This document shows, piece after piece, positions 1 to 5,944 of a stretch of 10,402 bases of DNA (the stretch's first letter is position 1; the number at the start of each line of letters is the position of its first letter). The position numbers and the translations under genes are program-made. The stretch comes from an uncultured Prevotella sp. Lineage in GTDB: Bacteria; Bacteroidota; Bacteroidia; Bacteroidales; Bacteroidaceae. Under the pieces are notes generated by a model. The model had not been told where the DNA came from and did no database searches. It worked only from the letters and a program-made list of their open reading frames with translations. Location of the stretch: the NCBI GenBank assembly GCA_947303825.1, contig CAMYZK010000056.1, forward strand, positions 1-10,402, written 5' to 3'.

Positions 1-100
1 TGAGCACACTGTTTCTTGCCGGGGTTGGCTCAACGGGCGAACCGTTGAGCACACTGTTTCTTGCCGGGGTTGGCTCAACGGGCGAACCGTTGAGCACACT
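1..100. repeat. 45-bp in-frame tandem repeat, two full copies plus 10 bases
   Basis: Units 1-45 and 46-90 are identical, and 91-100 repeats the first 10 bases before the sequence diverges at 101. Bases 1-55 therefore match 46-100 exactly. On the minus strand each unit encodes 15 residues (SVLNGSPVEPTPARN) in the second Fn3-like module of the partial surface protein, so copy-number changes would keep the frame. The repeat lies exactly at the window edge, so the number of copies in the genome cannot be read from here. Confidence 0.95.
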
Positions 101-1489
101 CTTCCAGATGATGCCCGTCTCGGTGATGGGCTGGTCGCCGGCATCGACAATCTGTCCTGCCACTTCGGCCGAGTTCTTCGTGATGTTGGTGGCAGAGCCA
201 GTGGCTACCGTTGCCGGTGTTCCAAAGGCCTGTGCATAGACGGTGAGGTCGTCGATGTCGGCATCGCCGCTGCCATTGTTGGCCAGCTTGATGCGGTTCA
301 CGTTGAGGCTGTTCACCTCAACGGTGCGCAGCTTGTCGCTGCTGGTGATGGTGGCACTTGTCCAGGTGTCGCCGCCGTCGGTCGAGGTATAGGCCGTCAC
401 CTCCTTGCGGGTCTGAATCCACGTCACCTTCTTCACGCCGCTGTTCAGTATGGGTGTGATGACGTAGGAGCCGTTCTTAGGCATGCGCAGGTTGGCAGTG
501 GAGCCGTTGGTATAGCTGGTGTTGGTAGAGAGACCGGCCTTGGTGTAAATCCATGTACCCTGTCCTGCAACGTAATACTCTTCGTCTACAGCCGACGAGT
601 TGGCAGGATAGGTGCTCTGGTCTTCAAAGTCCTGAACGAAGTAGCGCCCCTCGCTGTCAATGGTCTGCCCATTGTCGTTGAACAGCGTCTTGAAACTCTT
701 GATGGGACCGTACGACTGTGTGCCGGCATACTTGGCGTAGGCACGGTAATAGACGGTGGCACCCTCGCGCAGGCCTGTGAGCTGGACGCTGAAGTTAATG
801 GCGATGGAAGCAGAGACCGCCACGTTGTCGCTGAGGGTAGGCTCCTTGTTGGTCTGGCTCCAAACGAATCCCAATTCGGTGATCTGCTCATCTTCTTTTG
901 TGACGGTGCCGCTCAGTGTGGCCGTAGTCTCGGTAATCTCTGCTGCCTCGCCGGTGGCCACTGTCACCGCTGTCTCGAATGTCTGGGCATAGAGTGCAAG
1001 GTTGTCTATGTCGGCATCTTTTGAAGTGTCGTTGGCTACCTTGATGCGGTTCACCGTCTCGCTGTTAATGGTCACCGTGACTTTCTTTCCACTAGTGGTT
1101 TGTGTAGCTTCGGTCCAAGTGCTGCCGCCGTCGGTCGAGGTATAGACCTTCACAGAGGCACGCCCTATGTCGAAAGTCACACGGCTGATGCCGTTGCTGA
1201 CGACAGGCGTGATGACATACGACCCTTTCTTGGTCAAGCGTAGGTTGTGCTCCGAGCCGTCGGGAATGTAGCTGGGATTGGTAGCCTGGAAGGCACCTAG
1301 GTACAGCCACTCTCCCTGTCCCTCTACATTGAAAGCCGTCTCGGTGTCGGGCTTCGTTTCGGGATAGGTGGTAAGATCCTCGAAAGTCTGTACAAAATAG
1401 TTGCCGTCGCCGCCAATGGCGTGGGCAAGCATACTGCCTGATGCCATGCAAAGCAGCATGATGGCTTTCTTCAATCTGTTTTCTATCAT
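1..1489 (-). CDS. Secreted modular surface protein with duplicated jelly-roll/Fn3-like modules, partial (3' end off the window)
   Basis: An open frame of 496 codons starts at the ATG at 1489-1487 and leaves the left edge without a stop. Residues 1-24 look like a signal peptide (basic MIENRLKK, hydrophobic stretch, cut near AHA). The rest is a twofold repeat. Module A (about 30-168 and 282-418) opens with YFVQ-FED and contains YTSTDGG-TW and DADID-L-YAQ, resembling a beta-sandwich domain. Module B (about 173-268 and from 423) has the Bacteroidetes Fn3-like pattern TATLSGTV...ITELGFVW...YYRAYA. The second B module runs into 15-residue repeats (SVLNGSPVEPTPARN) at the window edge. No catalytic motif is visible, so an adhesive or carbohydrate-binding surface role is inference only. 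A type IX sorting tail may lie beyond the edge. Its stop lies off the window, so a search for stop-to-stop ORFs misses it. The gene lies 72 bases downstream of another secreted protein and is probably cotranscribed with it. Confidence 0.85.
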   Translation of the reverse strand, partial: MIENRLKKAIMLLCMASGSMLAHAIGGDGNYFVQTFEDLTTYPETKPDTETAFNVEGQGEWLYLGAFQATNPSYIPDGSEHNLRLTKKGSYVITPVVSNGISRVTFDIGRASVKVYTSTDGGSTWTEATQTTSGKKVTVTINSETVNRIKVANDTSKDADIDNLALYAQTFETAVTVATGEAAEITETTATLSGTVTKEDEQITELGFVWSQTNKEPTLSDNVAVSASIAINFSVQLTGLREGATVYYRAYAKYAGTQSYGPIKSFKTLFNDNGQTIDSEGRYFVQDFEDQSTYPANSSAVDEEYYVAGQGTWIYTKAGLSTNTSYTNGSTANLRMPKNGSYVITPILNSGVKKVTWIQTRKEVTAYTSTDGGDTWTSATITSSDKLRTVEVNSLNVNRIKLANNGSGDADIDDLTVYAQAFGTPATVATGSATNITKNSAEVAGQIVDAGDQPITETGIIWKSVLNGSPVEPTPARNSVLNGSPVEPTPARNSVL

Positions 1490-1506
1490 AATTCTCAACC
1501 ATTAGA

Positions 1507-1545
1507 AGTTTAGGGAGTTAAAGGACTCCCTTAACTCCCTAAACT
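1507..1545. repeat. Perfect 15-bp inverted repeat between the two surface-protein genes
   Basis: The arms are 1507-1521 and 1531-1545 (TTAACTCCCTAAACT and its complement), with a 9-base loop. The repeat lies in the 72-base gap after the stop of the 886-residue protein and before the start of the partial surface protein. On the minus strand no T-run follows the stem, so it does not look like a classical intrinsic terminator. An RNA stem that stabilises the upstream message or tunes expression of the downstream gene is possible. Part of it is the GAGTTAA-type sequence seen in other gaps of this window. Confidence 0.75.
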
Positions 1546-1561
1546 ACTTTAACTCCATATA

Positions 1562-4222
1562 TTATCTTACCACCTTCTGTATCTTCACAGTACCGTCGGC
1601 GTAGGTCTTACGCACGATGAAGATGCCCCCCTGCTTGCCGCTGATGCGCATGCCACCCAGTGAGAATACCTCGGTGCGAATGGCCTCGCCCTGCGGCAGT
1701 ATGTTGGCAATGCCCTCTTCAACCTGCTCGGTGTACTGCTGCGACAGCTCTCCGTTGATCATCACGAGGATGTCGTAGACCTGTGCCTTGGTAGAGCCTC
1801 CTACGTGTGCCACGCGGAGATATACCTCGTCGGTGTTGTCGTAGGCCAGTCGAGTGCGCTTGATATAGCGCTGAGTGCCTGCCATCTTCAGCTTGCCCAG
1901 TGCCGTCCATGTTTCTCCGTCGGCCGATGTCTGCACCTCCATGTCGGCAGCCGAACCGTTGTTGCCGTTGCCGCAGAAGACGATGACATCGAAAGGTCCG
2001 GCCAGCTTGCCGGTGCTCTCAATGCTTGCAGTATAGGGGTCGCCGCTGGTCTTGCCTCCGAAGGTGATGGCACCCTTGGTGGGTGTTGTGATGAAGTCGA
2101 CGGCCTCCTCGGCATAGCGGTTGGCACGGCCGTTGCCCACGGCATTCTCATAGCTGAGCTGCAGCTCACCGGTGAGCACCTGTCCTCTTGACTTCAGCAC
2201 CCATCCGTTCTCGTTGAGCGGGTTGATGACGCGCAGTGCGTTGGGGTCGGGTTTGTAGAAGGTGACGATGCTGTCGTTGCCCTCGCTGTCTTTCAGCGTC
2301 TCGGTGTGGTCAACCTCCTCGCTGTAGTAGTTCCATGCGCTCTTGCCCCAGTAGTAGTAGGCACTAGCCTTTGGCGAATCTTCGCCGCTGGTCTCCGGGT
2401 CGTTGATGAACCAGTCGGTCTGGTTGGCATCGAAGTGTGCCAGTGTGTCGAGGCGTATGTTGGTGTTGTCTATACCGTCGATGCCCACGAAGAGCTTTGC
2501 CACCTGCGATGGCAGGAAGTCGCCGCCCTCGGTGATGGCGGTGATGGTGGCAGGCTCGGTGAGCTCAATGGGCTCTGCGTAAAGCTGCATGTCGGCAGAG
2601 GTGGTGACGCCGTTGAAGCTGAAGTAGGTGCTCACGCCCTCGTTCTGTGGGGTAAGCGTAATGGTGCTCTTTCCCTTCTCGCGTGTAACGGCAATGGCTG
2701 GCTTGTTGGCCTGCACCATGATGACGATGTCTTTAGAGGCAACCTTCGAGTCGTTATATCCGTCGCCCGTGGCGAAGGCCTTCACGGTGGTAGGTTCGGT
2801 GAGGGTGAAGGGCTCCTGGTAGAGTGTGCTCTCAACGGTTGGGTCGGTGCCGTCGATGGTGTAGTAGATGGCCTTCGAGTTGGAAGCCGTGATGCTGACG
2901 GTGGTGTATCCGTTCTCCTGCTTCGGTGTGATGACGGGCGTGCCCGTGGCAGTAACGTCTTTCTTGGTGCTTGCCATCACCTCAAGCATCTTTGGTATGA
3001 GCACGCTGATGACGTCCTGGTTGGCCAGGGGCATGGCAGCCAGGGGCAGCGGCAGCAGTGCGTAGGCATTGCGCTTCTGGTTGTGAATGTGTATGGCGGC
3101 AATGTTGGCTTCGGGAGCACCGGCAGTGGCCACTATGAGGTCGGAAGCGAAGTAGTCGCCCAGCTCTACGCCAACGGCGTTGCCCTCGGTGAGCAGCTCA
3201 ACGATGGGAGTCTCTGCATCCATCTCCAGTCCCTCGAATCCTTCGAAGTCGGTCTTCAGCACACCCAGTATTGGCGACTCGCCCACAATGGCCTTTCCGT
3301 AGCCCCACGACTCATAAAGATAGGGGTTGAGGTTGAGCATGGGCACGTAGGCAATGGCCTGCTTGATAACGGGCAGGTAGGCATTGCCGGCAGCGATGGT
3401 GGGGCTTACTACCACGGCATTGAACTTCATGAGGGAGTCGGCAGTGGCTTCGGTCTCGGCCACGTTTATCTCGGTGAGTGCAAACTTGTCGCTGGCACCG
3501 CTCAGGTAGATGTAGGCATAGTCCTCGTCGAGGGAGCCGTCGTAGAGATAGGCCACGGGCTGTGCATCGAGCACCTCGGGGGCGTCGCCGTTGTCAATCA
3601 TGAAGTAGGTGAAGTCGATGCCGGCGTCAGGGGTGAGCTGGAACTGCACGTCTACCGAGTCGGCCTCTTCGGTCACCACCTTCCATACGAAGGTGTAGGT
3701 ACCCTCCGAGCCTTCCGCCTGGTTGCCCAGGAAGATGCAGGCACCATTAGTCTGCGGTGAGCTCTCCTCGGGCTGGAACTGTATGTAGTTCTGCACGGGG
3801 GCTATGCCACGGTTGGTGGCAGTGCTGTTGGCCGAGCGTCCCTGTATGGTGATTTTCTGTCCGTTGGCCAGCTTGGGGAAGGTAATCTTCGTGCTCTTGC
3901 GTGTGAGGCGCAGCTTGGTGGTGGCCAGGTGGATGGAGTTGTCCTTGTTCTTGCCGATGTCGAACTTCAGCCCGCGCAGCTCCTCGATGATCTGTCCGTT
4001 GGCCATCCATTCGATGTTTCCCTGGTTAACGGCGTTCTTCCAGTTGTTTGTGTTGCCGTCGGCATCGGTGCCGTTGCTGGCCCAGTTGCCCGTGTCGGCA
4101 TTGAGGTTGGCGATGGTCTCATCGCTCAGCCCTTCATAGAAGAGCCACGCTTTCTTTCCTTGTGCATTGGCTCCGAGCACAAAGGCCAGGAGCAGCATGC
4201 TGAGAGTAAACAGTTTCTTCAT
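1562..4222 (-). CDS. Secreted multidomain protein with two CHB_HEX_C-like domains and a type IX-like C-terminal sorting tail
   Basis: This 886-residue protein has a clear signal peptide (1-20, MKKLFTLSML...GANA, cut before QG). Residues about 25-210 look like a beta-rich jelly-roll domain. About 220-420 alternates hydrophobic strands and helices (VAYLYDG, FNAVVVSP, YLPVIKQAIAYVP), possibly a Rossmann-like fold, but I cannot assign a family. Two chitobiase/beta-hexosaminidase C-terminal-like domains follow: about 428-500 with the hallmark IYYTIDGTDPT, and a diverged copy about 507-579 with YFSFNG. About 590-830 is another beta-sandwich-like domain with QTSADGETWTALG, similar in style to the neighbouring gene's modules. 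The last 50 residues (EVFSLGGMRI...GGIFIVR...KIQKVVR) resemble type IX secretion C-terminal sorting domains. No catalytic residues are recognised, so glycan binding at the cell surface is inference. A promoter with the Bacteroidetes consensus lies just upstream. Confidence 0.9.
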   Translation of the reverse strand: MKKLFTLSMLLLAFVLGANAQGKKAWLFYEGLSDETIANLNADTGNWASNGTDADGNTNNWKNAVNQGNIEWMANGQIIEELRGLKFDIGKNKDNSIHLATTKLRLTRKSTKITFPKLANGQKITIQGRSANSTATNRGIAPVQNYIQFQPEESSPQTNGACIFLGNQAEGSEGTYTFVWKVVTEEADSVDVQFQLTPDAGIDFTYFMIDNGDAPEVLDAQPVAYLYDGSLDEDYAYIYLSGASDKFALTEINVAETEATADSLMKFNAVVVSPTIAAGNAYLPVIKQAIAYVPMLNLNPYLYESWGYGKAIVGESPILGVLKTDFEGFEGLEMDAETPIVELLTEGNAVGVELGDYFASDLIVATAGAPEANIAAIHIHNQKRNAYALLPLPLAAMPLANQDVISVLIPKMLEVMASTKKDVTATGTPVITPKQENGYTTVSITASNSKAIYYTIDGTDPTVESTLYQEPFTLTEPTTVKAFATGDGYNDSKVASKDIVIMVQANKPAIAVTREKGKSTITLTPQNEGVSTYFSFNGVTTSADMQLYAEPIELTEPATITAITEGGDFLPSQVAKLFVGIDGIDNTNIRLDTLAHFDANQTDWFINDPETSGEDSPKASAYYYWGKSAWNYYSEEVDHTETLKDSEGNDSIVTFYKPDPNALRVINPLNENGWVLKSRGQVLTGELQLSYENAVGNGRANRYAEEAVDFITTPTKGAITFGGKTSGDPYTASIESTGKLAGPFDVIVFCGNGNNGSAADMEVQTSADGETWTALGKLKMAGTQRYIKRTRLAYDNTDEVYLRVAHVGGSTKAQVYDILVMINGELSQQYTEQVEEGIANILPQGEAIRTEVFSLGGMRISGKQGGIFIVRKTYADGTVKIQKVVR

Positions 4223-4270
4223 TTTTGAAATAAATTTAGTAAATTAGTAATAAAGTTCTATAATCAGGTG

Positions 4271-4301
4271 CAAAGGTACGAATAAGCGAGCGAAGAACAA
4301 A
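4271..4301 (-). promoter_or_regulatory. Bacteroidetes-type promoter for the 886-residue protein (proximal copy)
   Basis: Read on the minus strand, TTTG (4301-4298) is followed after 19 bases by TACCTTTG (4278-4271). This matches the known Bacteroidetes sigma-ABfr consensus, TTTG about 19-21 bases before TAnnTTTG. It predicts a transcription start near 4264 and an AT-rich leader of about 42 bases before the ATG at 4222. The bases before the start are A-rich, with no Shine-Dalgarno site, as is usual in this phylum. Confidence 0.75.
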
Positions 4302-4355
4302 GAAAAAATGCTTTTTTTTCTTTTTCTTCCGAGCGGAAGTACTTTCGGCGTAAGC

Positions 4356-4386
4356 CAAAGGTACAAATAAGCGAGCGAAGAACAAA
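4356..4386 (-). promoter_or_regulatory. Second, duplicated Bacteroidetes-type promoter (distal copy)
   Basis: This has the same arrangement as the proximal copy: TTTG at 4386-4383, 19 bases, then TACCTTTG at 4363-4356, reading toward the 886-residue gene. It lies just after the xseB stop and 85 bases upstream of the proximal copy. A transcript from here would start near 4349 and carry a leader of about 127 bases that includes a short hairpin and the proximal promoter. Only one base differs between the copies across 41 bases, outside both promoter elements. Confidence 0.6.
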
Positions 4387-4408
4387 GAAAAAATGCGATT
4401 TTTTCTTT
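4384..4408 (-). terminator. Possible A/T-rich terminator after xseB
   Basis: A perfect 10-bp inverted repeat (4384-4393 and 4399-4408, 5-base loop) begins right after the xseB stop codon, and its second arm on the minus strand is T-rich. It could end the xseB transcript, but the stem is almost all A-T and therefore weak. It also overlaps the upstream element of the distal promoter copy, so the call is tentative. Confidence 0.3.
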
Positions 4409-4594
4409 TTATTGCTCTTCTTCGGCAAGAATCTTCTTTATCTCCTCGTCGGTCTTGGTGAGTTTGTCGCGGCAGAGCTTGATGAGGTATTGCGCACGTC
4501 GCAGCTGTTCGGACATCTGGTCAAGGTCTAGCTCGTCGTTCTCCATGCGGCTGACAATGGTCTGTAGTTCGGCAAAAGCCTGTTCGTATTTCAT
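4409..4594 (-). CDS. xseB: Exodeoxyribonuclease VII small subunit
   Basis: The 61-residue product is almost entirely helical and matches the XseB family: MKYEQAFAELQTIVSRMEN, then ELDLDQMSEQLRRAQYLI, then a charged C-terminal helix with CRDKLTKTDEEI. The usual family length is 60-80 residues. XseB has no catalytic residues. Several copies wrap the C-terminal helical region of XseA to form exonuclease VII, which degrades single-stranded DNA to short oligonucleotides in repair and recombination. It sits 28 bases downstream of xseA in the same direction, the standard arrangement. The gene is intact even though its partner xseA is frameshifted here. Confidence 0.93.
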   Translation of the reverse strand: MKYEQAFAELQTIVSRMENDELDLDQMSEQLRRAQYLIKLCRDKLTKTDEEIKKILAEEEQ

Positions 4595-4622
4595 AAGGAT
4601 GAGAAATGATAGTTTAACGTTT

Positions 4623-5944
4623 TTACTTTACTTCCGACAAGACGGTGCCGCATGCAAGGCGGGTTACTATCTCGTCGCCAGGGTGGAGTAGGGAAGCATC
4701 GCGGATGGTGTGTCCGTCTTTCGTGGTGATGCTGTAGCCTCGGCGTAGCAGCAGTGCGGGGTCGAGAAGCTTTATTTTCTCGGATAGGAGTTCCAGCCGA
4801 TGTGTTCTCTCGGAAATGTTCCGAGTGGAGAGTGGTGACAACAGTGATGCTACTGTTGTGAGCTGGGCAGAGAGGGTAGAGAGCTTAAGCTGAACATGGT
4901 GGGAGAGGTCAGCTTGCAGCGCATCGAGTCTGGATCTCTTGACCGTGAGGTGTGAGGATGCTGTTGATAGCCGTGTGTTGAGAGCAGACAGTAGCGTGCT
5001 GAGGGTTGTGACCTTCTGTTGGGCGTATCGTGTTATGAGTGCCTGCGCATTGTTGACGTTGTCGAGAACCTGCTTGAGGTTGTCTATAAGGAGTGCGGCA
5101 GCGGCAGTGGGTGTCTTGACGCGTATGTGCGACACCATGTCGAGTATGCACTCGTCGCGGTCGTGGCCTATGCCAGTGATGATGGGCAGGGGGAAGTTGG
5201 CCACATGCTCGGCCAGTGTCAGGGTGTCGAAGCCGGAGAGGTCGGCAGTGGCTCCACCGCCTCTTATTATCACCACGCAGTCGAAGGCAGCCTCGTCCTC
5301 TCCTTCTCCCAGAGGCAAAGCGTCAGGGTTTTGCGCCCCAACGACCTCCGACCATATCTGTTCGAGTGCGTTGGCGATGCTTTGTTCCACACCGTCGCCC
5401 TGCATGATGGCAGGGAAGAGCCGGGTGTGGAAGCTCAGACCCAGTTGGTTGTTGTTGAGCTGGCTGAGGAAGTCGCCGTAGCCAGCGGCTGTCTCGCTGC
5501 TGATGACGGCAATGCGCTGGCAGAAGAGAGGCAGGCGCAGCTCTTTCTGCAGGTCGAAGACCCCCTCGGCCTTGAGCTGGTTTATTATCTCCTGCCTGCG
5601 ACGTGCCATGTCGCCCAGTGTGAATGTAGGGTCGATGTCGGTTACTATCCATGAGAAGCCGTATGCCTGGTGAAACTGCGGATAGACCTTGAGCCTCACC
5701 TTGAGCCCGGCATGCAGCGGCTGTCCTGCCGTGCGCAAGAAATAGGGCTGAAGGGCAATCCACTGAGTGCTATGGGGGTGGCGTTGGCATCGGCCTTCTG
5801 CACCAGCTCCATGTAGCAGTGACCATGGCTCTCGCGGCACTCGGAGAGCTCGGCCTCTACCCAGTACTCACGGTTGAGTGTGCCCTCAATGGCCTGGCGC
5901 ACGAGCGTGTTGAGCTCGAAGAGGGTGAGGCTAGCTTCTCTCAT
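4623..5944 (-). pseudogene. xseA: Exodeoxyribonuclease VII large subunit, frameshifted by an apparent internal deletion
   Basis: The gene starts at the ATG at 5944, overlapping the upstream peptidase stop in an ATGA. The first 59 codons (MREASLTLFELNTLVRQAI... to NATPIA) are the start of the XseA OB-fold. The family continues in another frame from TQWIALQPYFLRTAGQ, near 5768, to the stop at 4623. This second part holds the nuclease core (YGFSWIVTDIDPTFTLGDMARRRQ, FCQRIAVISSETAAGYGDF, VVIIRGGGATADLSGFD, ITGIGHDRDECILDMVSH) and a long helical C-terminal part. Between the two, the family's KAR-x3-W segment is missing: only 5 bases remain where about 30 are expected, so about 25 bases are lost. 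Reading without a shift gives an 82-residue product ending at 5696. Start and end are intact and codon use is normal, so the lesion is recent, strain-specific or an assembly error. Internal initiation in the second frame would lack the full OB-fold. Confidence 0.85.

Larger units (their letters stand above)
4271..4396. repeat. 41-bp promoter-bearing direct repeat, two copies
   Basis: Copy 1 is 4271-4311 and copy 2 is 4356-4396. They are identical except for G at 4280 against A at 4365, and they are spaced 85 bases start to start. Each carries the promoter elements listed separately and an A/T-only inverted repeat with what follows it (arms AAAGAAAAAA and TTTTTTCTTT). The intervening 44 bases are T-rich and hold a small hairpin at 4326-4339 (CTTCC, loop GAGC, GGAAG). 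The high identity suggests a recent local duplication. Confidence 0.9.

Noticed and set aside
1..100. CRISPR array
   Set aside because: The copies are directly adjacent with no spacers and lie in frame within a coding region, so this is a coding tandem repeat.
1092..1502. A 136-codon minus-strand frame overlapping the start of the surface protein
   Set aside because: It is in the wrong frame: the product is Arg/His/Cys-rich without motifs, while the neighbouring frame gives a signal peptide and repeated modules.
2306..3760. A 484-codon open frame on the plus strand opposite the 886-residue gene
   Set aside because: It lies wholly antisense to a gene with clear domains and a signal peptide. 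Its product is a low-complexity Gly/Val/His/Leu-rich sequence with no motif. GC-rich third positions in the real gene explain the lack of stops.
4271..4396. Insertion-sequence remnant or attachment site
   Set aside because: The repeats are direct and short, have no transposase or integrase nearby and no target duplication, and are better explained as duplicated promoter DNA.
5019..5654. A 211-codon open frame on the plus strand opposite xseA
   Set aside because: It is an antisense shadow of a conserved nuclease core, with no promoter or recognisable protein motif.
5696..5840. An ATG at 5840 as the real xseA start
   Set aside because: The residues from that ATG to about 5768 (MPREPWSLLHGAGAEG) are out-of-frame translation of the true N-terminal region, which starts at 5944 in another frame.
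5696..5944. The 82-codon frame from the xseA start as a separate small gene
   Set aside because: Its first 59 residues are the N-terminus of XseA and the last 23 are out-of-frame sequence, so it is a product of the frameshift.
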